Shown in pieces: positions 1 through 10,580 of a stretch of 64,000 nucleotides of DNA (its first letter is position 1; the number at the start of each line of letters is the position of its first letter). Location: positions 262,303,480 to 262,367,479 of the forward strand of contig CM042687.1 of the NCBI GenBank assembly GCA_023614405.1, read 5' to 3'. Source of the DNA: Avena insularis. Lineage: Eukaryota; Streptophyta; Magnoliopsida; Poales; Poaceae. A program made the translations under genes and the position numbers. The notes beneath the pieces were generated by a model. It saw nothing but the letters and a program-made list of their open reading frames with translations, was not told the origin of the DNA and ran no database searches.

Positions 1-1238
1 AAGTGGACACAGTTAGCTAGACCGAAGTTTGAAACATCTAAAACATGAGAATTAATCATAAGTACAACATGTTGGTCCACTATATATGTCAAAAGCATGC
101 TTGTGGCATCCAGATCCATATTCTTCAGACTTTCTTTTCGGAAATGAACAATCTCGATCGTTATCACTCAGAAAACTAGAATGTTATTTCTTGATAGTTG
201 GAAACTCACACCAGCGGTATTGTTTACTACAAGAATATGCACCCATCTACCTCTGTGAAATTGCATTTAATTCGAGAGCAATCTATCGTGCCTACTTGTA
301 GCTCAAGTTTGACCTAATTTGGTTAAGTTGTCAAGATGAATAATCTTAGCAAGAAGTTGAACCTGTTGTCAAAACTCTCAGTGGTTTCTGCTATATTAAT
401 TGACCCCCTGATGGGTACCTCCAAAAGCTTTTTTGTAAAACTATCAAAGAAACCTAAAATTTACTCGCTATTCAAATTTGACCTAATTTCGATAAATCGG
501 CATAAAGTCACTCAAGTAGGCACAATTAGCTAGGGAGTTTGAAAACTCAAAAAACATGGAAATCTCAATTATGTACAACATGTTGGTCCACTTAATATGT
601 CTGGAAGCTTGCTGGATGGTGGCATTCAAATCCATATTATTTGGACTTCCTTTACGGAAAAGAACAATCTCGTCATCACTTGGAAAATTGAGAATGTTCG
701 TTCAAGATAGTTGGAAAACCACACCAACATCATTGTTTGCTACAAGAAGACCCACCCATCTACCTATGAAATTACATTTAATTAAAGAGCAATTAATCGA
801 CCGCTCTTATTTGTAGCTCAAGTTTGACATAGTTTCGTTGAATCGAGAAAGAAGTAAGTGAAGTGTGCGAAGTTAGCAATGAGGCTTGGAAAATGGAATT
901 ATGTAAGAAACCGTGGTCCACTTTGTGTGATAATTGGGAGGGTTGCATTTTCTTCTAACTGGTAGGTCCCCCCGGAGCGAGGTGCATCAGTTAACATGGT
1001 CGATGGAAGTACAAGTTACATCAAGGACCTCGTAAAAAATGAAAATTACATCCAAGTCCATGCATTTAGCACAAGGTCCCTAAAACTAAGCAATGAAGTG
1101 TGCTTTGAGGTTTATGCACAATAGCGTTCATTGTGCTTAGGACTATCAATAGAATCTTCTAGATGCTAAGAATGGAAAAGAAGATCCAACGGTTAGCAAT
1201 GTTTGCATTTGCCAGTCCTGATCCAACGGTCCATGTTC
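1..1238. repeat. Left copy of a 1.24-kb direct duplication
   Basis: This stretch aligns along its whole length with 3315-4558 at clearly diverged but unmistakable identity, with the same order of blocks. It starts with a ~0.51-kb unit (1-513) beginning aagtggacacagttagctag. A second, shorter unit of the same kind (from 514) follows, then a shared tail (about 871-1238) ending at gatccaacggtccatgttc. The window edge cuts its left side. Short ORFs inside are not conserved between copies, so it is non-coding as far as I can see. The parent element is not recognised. Confidence 0.85.
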
Positions 1239-1977
1239 AAAGCTATCCGTACACTATATAGTTTTTTTACGAAAAAGATACTGTGAATGGCCGGTTTTTG
1301 GAATAACCTTTCCCTCCTGATGTTTGGGAAGCAAGTGAAAAAATTTAAACCAGAAAAGTTCGAATATTTTTGCCCCCAAGGACCAAAGTGTTTCCTTCCT
1401 ATGTACTAATCCTACTCCACACCAACACGGCTGCTAAACACGCCAAAGAAACGGAGTCGCCCTCTCTCAAAAAAAAGAAAAAACTAGAGCCGCCATACCA
1501 AGGCACACGTGCGCAACGCCACGCTGTGGACAAGGGAGAGATCGACCGGGCCAGTGCGCGAGGGGAGATGGGGTGGAGATATGAGAGGCAACGAAGGAGA
1601 AAGAAAACACACTTCCATTTTTTGCGTGCATAGGTCCTGACATTTACTACTACTAGTAGATTCAGGAGTACCTCGTGTCAGGAACCCATCATAAACTTTG
1701 CTCTGACATCGAACCGCCTTCAACTCCTCTTCTCTCTTTGCTGCTGTCCTTTTTCCCTGCCTAGGTTTTATTCTCTCTACAAGTACAGCGTGTGGACAGA
1801 GGTTAGCATATACTTATGTCTAAGCAACAGAAATACTACTGTACTACAAGTAATAAGCTCTGCTAGTGTCTAAACGAGATGATTCATGGGACCCACTAAA
1901 TTGAATAACTTTTGCATGGGAGTTTTATAGATTGGTCATACACCGCCAAGTGGGCCCATTATTTGCTTTTTCCCTTA
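1239..1977. other. Non-coding spacer, no gene recognised
   Basis: Sequence present only once in the window, lying between the left duplication copy and a MITE. ORFs here are short, overlap on both strands and show no family-like motif. It holds an A-rich run (about 1470-1485) and a G/A-rich stretch (1520-1610). I see no supported gene or RNA. Confidence 0.5.
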
Positions 1978-2217
1978 GGGCATCCTTAGTGTGTAAAAAA
2001 GCACACCTTAAAGCATATAGTAGTACATTGTGGAGAAAATAAAGTTATCTCAAGCTTGTGGATTTCCCATAGAGAATATAAAAATCATTTCCCCTCCCTC
2101 CTCTCTCTTGCATGGAGGAATATGACCAAGCGATGTGGGTCCTACCTTGTGGCAAATGCAGACCTATACATTGTGGTAATTCTCATAAGTCGGTTGGGTC
2201 CTACATTACAGATGCCC
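1978..2217. mobile_element. Tourist-like (PIF/Harbinger) MITE, 240 bp
   Basis: Imperfect terminal inverted repeats: the left end gggcatccttagtgt pairs with the reverse complement of the right end acattacagatgccc (about 11-12 of 15 positions). The element is flanked by a TTA trinucleotide on each side (1975-1977 and 2218-2220), the 3-bp target duplication expected for PIF/Harbinger elements. Its small size and lack of coding capacity fit a non-autonomous MITE. The superfamily is inferred from TIR and TSD only. Confidence 0.6.
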
Positions 2218-2301
2218 TTAGACACTCGTGCTTTTTACTCCCATCTCCATCATGCTAGACTAGATTTTTTTGCGAAATTTGTTTAACCGATGTAGTTAGA
2301 T

Positions 2302-2621
2302 CAAGGTTTTGGATTTTGGTTTTGGTTTTTTACCGGGTCCGAGCAAAATGGTCAAAATTCGTCTAATTCGGTGAATTTCGGTCAAATCTCGGACGAAATG
2401 CAAGAATCAAAATTTAAACTTTGAAATGGAATTTGGCTGAAATTAGACCAAAATTTAGAGTTTCAGATAAAATTCTACCAAATATAAAATATTTTAGATA
2501 ATTCAACAAAAAATCCCCAAATTTAGAAAGTTTTCGTTCGGTAAATTCTCTTACCAGTCCTTGCCAAAATGGCTGAATTTCGGTGAAATTTAGGTAATCT
2601 CAGACGAAATTCAAAACCTTG
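2302..2621. mobile_element. hAT-like MITE, 320 bp, with 8-bp target duplication
   Basis: The ends caaggttttg and caaaaccttg are perfect 10-bp inverted repeats. The arms extend further as an imperfect inverted repeat: gaatttcggt and its relatives recur in both halves in opposite sense. The flanks agttagat (2294-2301) and agttggat (2622-2629) match at 7 of 8 positions, the 8-bp duplication typical of hAT transposons. The CA...TG ends also fit hAT. It is AT-rich and non-coding, so it would depend on a transposase encoded elsewhere. Confidence 0.65.
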
Positions 2622-2629
2622 AGTTGGAT

Positions 2630-2965
2630 AGGAAGAATGATCCACTATATGTATGAAAACTCCCACGGTCAATAATGCTTATTACCCCAATATGCACCCA
2701 TCTACTGCGGGAACTCCATCAGGTCGTAAACTACGATGTTGATCGGTATGGCCTTGACAACCTTGGCCATTCCGTTTGAAACCCAATAGTGTCTATACAT
2801 GGCAGAACAATAGTACGAAGCTATTTTTTTCAAAACTCGTCAAATCCCATGGTTAACATTTTCATGGCACGTATCGCACACGACATGATAGGGCGTGTCA
2901 TTTGTAAATCTTTTAATTTCTTTTTTATTTTTATTTTTCTTTATTTCATGTGGTCGTTTTCAAAA
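2630..2965. other. Spacer with short remnants of the neighbouring repeat
   Basis: No gene seen. Short strings such as gatccactatatgtatg and atgcacccatctac echo the ~0.5-kb unit of the flanking duplication. This segment is probably a badly decayed unit interrupted by other DNA. Confidence 0.4.
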
Positions 2966-4558
2966 ATTGAGAATTGAATGTTCTTTCCTCATAGTTCGAA
3001 ACTCACACCGATGACATTGTTTACTTCAAGAAGATGCCCCCATTTACCTCTGAAAATACATTTAATTCAAGAGAAATCTATCGTGCTTACTTGTGTAGCT
3101 CAAGTTTGACCAAATTTCGTTAAATTGTCAAGGTGAAAAATCTTAGCAAGAAGTTGGACCTATCGTCTAAAATCTCGATGGTTTCTAATAAATTAGTTGT
3201 GGCTCCCTGGTGGGTACCTTCCAAAAGATTTTTCGTAAACTTTTGAAGCAATCCATGATTTTCTTGTAGTTCAAAATTTTCACCTAATCTTGGTAAATAG
3301 ACATAAAGTCATTCAAGTGGATAGAGTTAATTAGACCGAAGTTTGAAAACATCTAAAACATGGGAATTAATCATAAGTACAATATGTCGGTCCACTATAT
3401 ATGTCGAAAGCTTGCTTGTGGCATCCAGATCCATATTCTTCAGACTTTCTTTTTGGAAATGAACAATCTCGATCGTCATCACTCAAAAAAATTAGAATAT
3501 GATTTCCTGATAGTTGGAAACTCACACTCACTGTATTGTTTACTACAAGAAGATCCACTCATCTACCGTTGTGACATTAAATTTACTTCGAGAGCAATCT
3601 ATCACGCCTACTTGTAGCTCAAGTTTGACCTAATTTCGTTAAGTTGTCATGATGAATAATCTTAGCGATAAGTTGAACCTGTTCTCAAAACTCTCGGTGG
3701 TTTCTGATATCTTAATTGACCCTGCGATAGGTACCACCAAAATCTTTCTCGTAAAACTATCAAAGCAACCTAAAATTTACTCATTGTTCAAATTTGACAT
3801 AATTTCGATTAATCGGCATAAAGTCACTCACGTAGGCAGAGTTAGGTAGGGAGTTTGAAAACTCATAAAACATGGAAATATCAATTACGTACAACATGTT
3901 GGTCCACTTAATATGTCTGGAAGCTTGCTGCATTGTGGTATTTAGATCCATATTCTTCGGACTTTATTTCTTTACGGAAAAGAACAATCTCGTCATCACT
4001 TGGGAAATTGTGAATGTTCTTTCCAGATAGTTAGAAACTCACAACGACATCATTGTTTGCTACAAGAAGGCACACCCATCTACCTCTCAAATTAATTTAA
4101 TTCAAGAGAAATTAATCTACCGCGCTTACTTGTAGCTCAAGTTTGACCTAATTTCATTGAATCAACAAAGAAGTAAGTGAAGTGTGTGAAGTTAGCTAGG
4201 AAGCTTAACAATTTAATTATATAATAAACTATGGTCCACTTTCGGTGATAATTGGGAGGGTTGCATTTTCTTCTAACTATGGTAGGTCCCCCAGAGTGAG
4301 GTGCTTCAGTTAAGATGGTCGGTGAAAGTACAAGTTACATCAAGGACCTCGTAAAAATTGAAAATCACATCCAATTCCATGCATTTAGCACAAGGTCCCT
4401 GAAACTAAGCAATGAAGTGCGTTTTGAGGTTTGCGCACAAAAGAGTTCATTGTGCTAAAGACTATTAATAGAATCTTCTAGATGCTAAGAATGGAAAAGA
4501 AGATCCAACAGTTGGCAATGTTTGTATTTGCGAGTCGTTGATCCAACGGTCCATGTTC
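2966..4558. repeat. Right copy of the duplication plus a partial extra unit
   Basis: 3315-4558 is the second copy of 1-1238: the ~0.5-kb unit from 3315, a second unit from about 3830, and the tail to 4558. 2966-3314 is the 3' part of a further unit, since it matches 3490-3829 in order. The array therefore holds at least five diverged units in two clusters. Both copies keep the tail motif caaggacctcgtaaaaa, and a third fragment of that tail is at 10690-10826. No ORF is preserved between units. Confidence 0.85.
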
Positions 4559-4719
4559 GAATTTCGAAACCGAAAAAATTCTTAAACTTGGGAAATTGTA
4601 AGAAAGAATTGTCCACTTTGTACGAAAATTTGTTGGGGCATTCTTTGTTCTTTAGTTTATTCTAGTACTAGTAAAAATACTTGAAAAACTCGTTTGATGG
4701 TATGGCGTACTATACCCCA

Positions 4720-5203
4720 TGATGGGGATATACCGAGTGGGGTATACCCAGCAGGACGTTCCCTACTGGATCATACTCTCAGCGAGTGGGCTTGCAGGAT
4801 GGCGACTGGACCGCAACCCAAGAGGAAGCCAGGCGACTAGAAGCTGAAGGCCCAGAAGAGTAGCTAGACCTAGTCGGATTAGGTCAAACTCCTCCGAGTC
4901 CTTATCCAACTCGGTTGTAGATCTGTAAACCCTAGCGAGGTAACCCTATATAAACCTCCCTAGGGCACGCATAGCACTTACGTTCCATCATAGACCCCAT
5001 CGACTCACCGCCTATCTGCCGAGCTCGCCCACTTTAATCTCTCGATAATACAATCTAGCAGGAGTAGGTCTTTACCCTCTGGGGGGCGAACCTGGGTAAA
5101 ACCTTGTGTCTCTGCCCTCATCTCGCACCGTAGATGGCTGGCCGCCCTTGCCCCTCGTTCTACTACTCGCTGCAACTCGCTGTGTCTGCCGTGGCCATTC
5201 CCA
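4720..5203 (+). repeat. 5' LTR of the Tat-like element
   Basis: 484 bp, matching 10114-10580 throughout. It starts TG and ends ...ccattccca. Relative to the 3' LTR it has an extra ~18-bp stretch after aaggcccag (about 4855-4873), plus scattered substitutions, so the insertion is not recent. The exact 3' end is set by comparison with the other LTR and is uncertain by a few bases. Confidence 0.8.
4947..4954 (+). promoter_or_regulatory. TATA box of the 5' LTR
   Basis: TATATAAA in the middle of the LTR, placed as a U3 promoter would be. The matching position in the 3' LTR (about 10322) reads tatatag. Transcription would start roughly 30 bases downstream and run into gag. Confidence 0.55.
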
Positions 5204-5209
5204 CGTTAG

Positions 5210-5227
5210 TGGCGCCCACCATGGGGC
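5210..5227 (+). other. Primer-binding-like site (TGGCGCC type)
   Basis: TGGCGCCCACCATGGGGC lies six bases after the end of the 5' LTR, where a tRNA primer site is expected. Many grass Gypsy elements have a similar TGGCGCC... primer site. I do not assign the tRNA. Confidence 0.55.
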
Positions 5228-5359
5228 ATGGACGGTCAGGCATGTGTTCTGCGGCGAGACCCTACTTGCCCATCAACCGGACGATCGCCACCGGCCGCAT
5301 GATCGCCATCAGCGAGATCCTTTAGATATTTCCTAGCAGCTACATCCCAGCGTCATGCC

Positions 5360-7348
5360 TTGTCACGCACAGCGTCATCATGCCGGTCGGCACGGTCAAC
5401 ATGCCGGTTGGCATGGTCTTCGCCGATGTCATCGTCTCGGCGGACTCGGCGCTCATCGGCGAGTCGCCGCCATGCGATCGGCTCTTTGAGAGCCAGGTCC
5501 ACACGATCCATCGCCTTGCCTCCGAGTACGGCTCGGCCCAATAGAGATGTGGCCAAGACAAACGCGGCCACGGACGATGCAGCCCTCCACGATGACACCG
5601 ACTCGGCGACCCTGGCTTTAGTCGCCGGATCCATTGTCGCCGCGTCACCAGGAGGCTCCATCACCCAAGTCTCTAACGTCAGGAATTTCGAGGATCCATA
5701 CATCCTCGGAATCTTTGACTCTGACTCTGGGTCGGAGAATTCCGGCGTCCTCTATGTCGGATCCGGTTGCTTCATCGCGACCTACATGGCGAGCAGCGCG
5801 AGTGCCCCGCTGGATCCCTTATCCATGCCGATCCCGCCAACCGTAACGGCGATAGAGGTCGAGGAGATGCGCCTGCGCCTGGAAGAGGCAGTGCGCAAGG
5901 AGCAAGCCGAGCACAAAAAAATTCGCCTCAAGCAATCGACGGCGCAGGAGCTATCGCTCTACCACCAGTGCCGTATCAGGACGTGCCTGAACCCCACCGT
6001 TCAGGGCCGCGCCCTGAACTTCGACGATGACAACAACCCGACGCGCGTGGCCGATCGCGCGATTTGCAAGAACGCGCCGCCAGGCTTCAGTGCCCGTCCG
6101 CCACCAGGAGCACCAATGAGTGGAGCTCTCCCACCACCACCAGGCCGCGCGCCCCCTCCCAACCAGCCGAGTGTTCTCATCTCTCCGCAAGAGTGGGACG
6201 CGAATGGCATCCCGCTATACTCCACCCCGATGGACAATGTCACCACGGGACAAGCAGCAGTCGCCAACCTCAACGTCATAGGGGAGGGCGCGCTACAAAT
6301 CCAGTACGCCAAAGCCCTACTCGCCCAGGCTGTCGAGCAGCAAGTTGCAAGAGCCTACTCGCGGGGGCGCATGTACTCCCGCTCCTCCGGAAGCAGGGCG
6401 GCCTCGAGCGGCCGCCCATTTATAGCAAATACCCCCAACTGCCCGCCACCCGAGCCCCTGCAGGTCCAGCCACGGGTCGCGCATCCAGCGCTCTCCACCA
6501 ACGACCCGCGACCGCTGAACAACACGGTCGCTGCCAACGGGCAACCATTCGACGCATAGACCCACATCATCAACAACCAGAGCTGGCGCACACGCCAGCC
6601 CAACGACCTGAGGCATACCCTCACCAACCTCTACGACGGCAAGCCAAGGGGCTCGCTTAGTCGAGTCGGTCCCTAGTGCTTCGAACCGATGATCCGAGGT
6701 GAGAAATACCCGAGGAACTTCAAAGGACCAAAGGAGATCGAAAAGTAAGATCCCACGTACGATCCGGCCATGTGGCTGGACACATACCTCATGGCGATTG
6801 GAATCTCCGGCCACACCGACCTCCTCACTGCTCGCTACCTCCCCTGATGATGGAGGGAGCAACTCGGCAACAGATCAACACCGTCCCTGTAGATAGCATC
6901 GTTTCCTGGGAGGAGATGTGCGAGGCCTTCGTCAGGCACTTGCAATTGGGTCCAATGGTGGCAAGACTTGTGGATCAACACGGCCGACATCCACCCAGAT
7001 ACGGCGATCCACTGCTTCAAGAACTCGTGCAACTATGAGCCCCTGGTCGCCAAGATCAAGCAGGTGTACAAGACACTCGACAACATCCCAGACCTCCTCG
7101 AGATCGCCAAGCAGTACGCGGAGGAGGACCCGAACCAAGAAACCGACAACGAGTTAGGTGGAAATCGCCGCTCAAGCATCCATGACAATGGCAGGCAACG
7201 CGAGCTGCGCTACAGCAACACTCGCCTCACCAGCAAGCACCACGGTGACGGGCGATTCGAGTTCATCGCCAACGCCGGCTATGCGCCACGTGACCCCAAG
7301 AGCTTCCGCCGCTATGGAGGCCAACACCAAGATGGCGGAAACTATTGA
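5360..7348 (+). pseudogene. Decayed gag of the Tat-like element
   Basis: The main frame (5360-6559) is open for about 399 codons. It contains a coiled-coil-like stretch rich in E, R and K (around residues 165-195, e.g. VEEMRLRLEEAVRKEQAEHK) and a proline-rich segment. Beyond a stop at 6559 the gag reading continues in other frames: a segment resembling RGEKYPRNFKGPKEIEK, then the WLDTYLMAIG and SWEEMCEAFVRHL motifs, as in the retrotransposon gag core of grass Gypsy elements. The C-terminal part lies at 6968-7345 in another frame (DLLEIAKQYAEEDPN). At least two frameshifts and two stops mean it is dead. No zinc knuckle or protease follows. The true start is unclear. Confidence 0.7.
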
Positions 7349-7962
7349 GCGAGGCTGAAATTCGACCCCATAGCTCTCCTCAATCAACCCTGTGTGTTCC
7401 ACAGCAGGGTCTGGATAACAAAAAGCAATAAGAATCTACCCACTAAAATTCAGCGAGCAGATCCTCGGGGACTGGACATACCTGAATAGCTGCACCCAGC
7501 ATATTGTGCAGCTCGACCGCGTCCACTGATGGCAACACGAAGGGCGTGCGTCCGTGACGCTGCTCGACGTCCATGCCCAATATCTCGGGCACTCGAGGTG
7601 ACTGCATTGTGGCACTTGCAGCGGAGGCCTTCGCCATGAAGCGTGGAAAAGTCGCCACCGCCGCTCCCGAGGCACTCACCGTGGGTTCTAACGCCCTGAC
7701 CAGCGCCGCTAGTTCAACCTGTTGTGACCCCGCGTCCACGTATGCCTTCACGGCCGCGTCCACTCTAGTTGGAGCTTCACTTGGCGCATTGGTCGGCTCA
7801 TCCAAGATTATGACCACATCGTCGCCCTTCTTCTTCTTCACGCCCTCAGCGTGCACCTCGGCGTCGTCGACCTTCCTCTTCTTCGAGGGGTCAGCCTCCT
7901 CTCCCAAGGCAACTGCCGGTACCTTGGACACCAAAGGGTGACCAATCTTCTTCACACCAGTC

Positions 7963-8036
7963 CTATAAAAGAAGCGATCAGCGACTCAAGCAATATCTAC
8001 AAACTATTACTCCAACTCGACACGGCAAACACTTAC
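7963..8036 (-). other. Intron 2 of the antisense gene
   Basis: On the minus strand it starts GTAAGTG and ends ttcttttatAG, 74 bases. The junction is phase 2 and restores the frame into TGVKKIGHP. The donor is a near-perfect match to the plant consensus. Confidence 0.75.
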
Positions 8037-8704
8037 CCGGTGATTGTGTTATAACGTAGGCCGGTGCGGATGTGCGCCGGCTTAACCAATTCTGGGCCCA
8101 TCTTGCGGCTGATGCCCGTCTTGAATAGGGTAAGAGCCCATGACACCGAATCCTTCTTTGATGACGAGGTCGCGGCGGCAGGAAGTTCCGCTCTGGTCGA
8201 CGCGGCTATCTCCATCGACAGCGAGGCCTCTGCGACTGAAGCAGCCTCGAGGCCCTTGACTACCGAGAATGGGGAGGGAATCGATGCTAGCGGCATCTTT
8301 TCCTCCACCATGGCCGGACCCGCCTTCTCGGGCGCCTTTGTTGATGCCTCAGTGCCTGTGTCGTCGAACGCGCTGGTCGCCTCGGAGCTCGTCACCGACC
8401 GGGGCAGAGATACTGCTTTGGGCGCCTTCTTCATCTTTGGCGATTTCTTTTTTGAGAACGTGGCCATGCGCCGCGAACTATGTTCTTGTAAATCGCCCTC
8501 GCCCCTGTCATGACCCTCGAGGCTCTTGCTGGCCTCAATCTCGCGTTGCCGCTGCCCGCAAGTTTTCTGAGCTGCGAGTGCGGCGACCTCCACTGCTTCA
8601 TCATCATCGTCCTCATCATCGGAGGACTCGCTCTCGTCCCCCTCGACCTCTTCCGATATCTCATCGTTGGCGGGAGGGAGCCAGCCCTCGACAACTTGGA
8701 ATAG

Positions 8705-8782
8705 CTGAAATAATGACACATGTTAGCAAACAGCGACTGCATTTCTGCGACTACAAAAATAAACAAGGTAAAACAGACTCAC
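8705..8782 (-). other. Intron 1 of the antisense gene
   Basis: On the minus strand it starts GTGAGT after ACG and ends ttatttcAG before CTATTCCAAG, 78 bases long. Removing it keeps the frame (phase 0) from ...KRKAPT to LFQVVEGW. Confidence 0.7.
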
Positions 8783-9772
8783 CGTCGGTGCCTTGCGCTT
8801 CATGGTGTATGGGGAGATCCCGGCCTTCGGATTGCTATACTCTGCGTCGGTGATCTTCTTCAACGCGGAGGAGTATTCGTTGGCCTTCCACTCGACTGTG
8901 TAGGCCTTGGTCCCGTCATCCCTACCGGTGTACTCATAGATCCAGTGGGAGCGGCTGGCCAGCGGCACCAATCGTCGCCCGTGCCAACAATTGTATAAAT
9001 TGATGGTCTCGAGCCCATCTTTCTTGATACGACGGATGGTCATCAGCATCTCATCCATGACCATCCTCTGGTCGTCCAGAAGCTTCTCCACCTGCATCCG
9101 GCGTGGCTCGCTTCGCTCGGTGGTGTATGCTGGGAGTGGCACCTCGCCGTCCGACGTTGACTCGCTGACGTAGAAGTAGTGCGTCTTCCACTCGCTGTCG
9201 CTTTCTTCGGAATCATGAGGTCGGGGAAGGAGGCCTTGGTCTTTAGCTGGAAAGTGAGGCCGCCCGCCGCCAGCATTGGGTCGCATGCGCCTTCACGACT
9301 GATCCGCCCGTGGAACAGCTCCTGCCACAGGGGGAAGTATGGGCGGCAGCCCAAGTAGCATTCACAGAACGCCACAAAAATGGCGAGTTGCTCAAGGCTT
9401 GCCCCAGATCTGACGACTGGATGCCGTAGTAGGCGCAGAATCGGCGAAAGAAGATCGTGGTGGGGAATCCGAGCCCCCTCTCGAGGTGGCTGGTGAAGCA
9501 AATGAACACTCCGGCGAGCGAATCTAGTTCCACCTCTCTGGCAGAGGGGAGTCGCCATCTTCCGGAGCAAAGAATCCCTGCGTCCTCAAAGGATTTAAGT
9601 GTCGCCCTGGTGCACTTGGACTTCCCCCATAGTTCCTTCGGAGGTGCCATCAGATCAAGAATCTGGACTCGCTGAATCGCTCTAGAGGTTCGAGATCAAG
9701 AGGAAATGGGAGACTGAAGGGCGCGCTGATCGGAGGAAATGTGAGGAATACTCGCAATTCACCCGTCACTCT

Positions 9773-9781
9773 CCTTATATA
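9773..9781 (-). promoter_or_regulatory. TATA box of the antisense gene
   Basis: On the minus strand the sequence reads TATATAAGG, about 125 bases upstream of the ATG at 9650. Transcription would be expected to start near 9745. A C/T-rich leader follows. This is a good candidate for a dedicated antisense promoter inside the element. Confidence 0.55.
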
Positions 9782-10100
9782 GCGGTTGGCTCCCGCCAAT
9801 TTCGGAGGAGCCATTACCGCACGGTGATTACGCCGATATTACCATTAGATTACCCAACGGATAGTTTAACCAAAAATGATGGTCCAACTTCGTCTACTCG
9901 ACTCGCCGACCCATTCGCCAAAGCTGCGATTCGACTACTTGCCAAATTGGCTATTCGACTGGTCGCCGATATTGCGAATGAGGATGCATGCTGAGGATTC
10001 TTTATTTCATTGAAGGAGTCTACCGACGATTTGATTGGGCGTCCAAATTGGACCCGAATACTCCGAGTGCCAAAGAACATCTGCGACGAATCAACAACGG
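9782..10100. other. Antisense-gene upstream region before the 3' LTR
   Basis: No ORF of note. It lies between the minus-strand TATA box and the polypurine tract and holds repeated gattcgactac/gccga-type strings (9890-9970) that look like a degenerate short repeat. I see nothing else. Confidence 0.4.
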
Positions 10101-10113
10101 CCTCGGGGACTAC
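10101..10113 (+). other. Polypurine tract of the Tat-like element
   Basis: cctcggggactac lies directly before the 3' LTR start (tgatgggg). This is the position and form (cggggactac) usual in grass Gypsy elements, where it primes plus-strand DNA synthesis. Confidence 0.6.
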
Positions 10114-10580
10114 TGATGGGGATATGCCGAGTGGGGTATACCCAGAAGGACATTCCCTACTGGATCATACTCTCAGCGGGTGGGCCTGCAGGACGACGAC
10201 TAGACCGCGACCCAAGAGGAAGCCAGGCGACTGAAAGCTGAAGGCCCAGTCGGATTAGGTCAAACTCCTCCAAGTCCTTATCCAACTCGGTTGTAGATCT
10301 GTAAACCCTAGCGAGGTAACCCTATATAGACCTCCCTAGGGCACGCATAGCACTTACGTTCCATCATACACCCCATCGACTCGCTGCCTAGCCGTTGAGC
10401 TTGCCCACTGTAATCTCTCGATAATATGATCTAGCAGGAGTAGATCTTTACCCTCCGGGGGGCCGAACCTGGGTAAAACCTTGTGTCTCCGCCCTCATCT
10501 CGCACCGCAGATGGCTGGCCGCCCTTGCCCCTTGTTCTACTACTCGCTGCCACTCGCTGCGTCTGTCGTTGCCATTCCTA
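10114..10580 (+). repeat. 3' LTR of the Tat-like element
   Basis: 467 bp copy of 4720-5203, 18 bp shorter because of a deletion after aaggcccag, with scattered substitutions. It ends near gccattccta. No convincing target duplication flanks the pair. Confidence 0.8.

Larger units (their letters stand above)
7443..9650 (-). pseudogene. Antisense spliced gene (Transposase_28-like) of the Tat-like element
   Basis: Reads on the minus strand from an ATG at 9650. Exon 1 (9650-8783) begins MAPPKELWGKSKC and carries the GLGFPTTIFFRRFCAYYGIQ region typical of the 'putative gypsy type transposon' family, continuing with FVAFCECYLG and PLWQELF. Two introns with GT...AG ends (8782-8705 and 8036-7963) join exon 2 (8704-8037, acidic then S/A-rich) and exon 3 (7962-7443) in frame. 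The stop is at 7443. The intended product is about 680-690 residues with a low-complexity, partly nuclear-like C-terminal half (KKRKVDD). Exon 1 has two frameshifts, near 9380-9420 and 9200-9215, so this copy is broken. Function of the family is unknown. Confidence 0.75.
4720..10580 (+). mobile_element. Tat-like non-autonomous Gypsy LTR retrotransposon with antisense gene
   Basis: Two direct LTRs (4720-5203 and 10114-10580) begin tgatggggata. They enclose a primer-binding-like TGGCGCC site, a decayed plus-strand gag and, in antisense, a spliced gene of the 'putative gypsy type transposon' (Transposase_28) type. A purine-rich tract precedes the right LTR. No protease, reverse transcriptase, RNase H or integrase sequence is present between gag and the antisense gene, so the element would need enzymes in trans. 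Extra antisense ORFs near the 3' end are known in Tat-lineage Ty3/Gypsy elements; the lineage call here is inferred from that layout. No clean 5-bp target duplication is visible (cccca on the left, tgaca on the right). Confidence 0.8.

Noticed and set aside
5106..5336. ORF at the end of the 5' LTR as a coding region
   Set aside because: It spans the LTR end and the primer site, is mirrored by a second frame and is not preserved in the 3' LTR.
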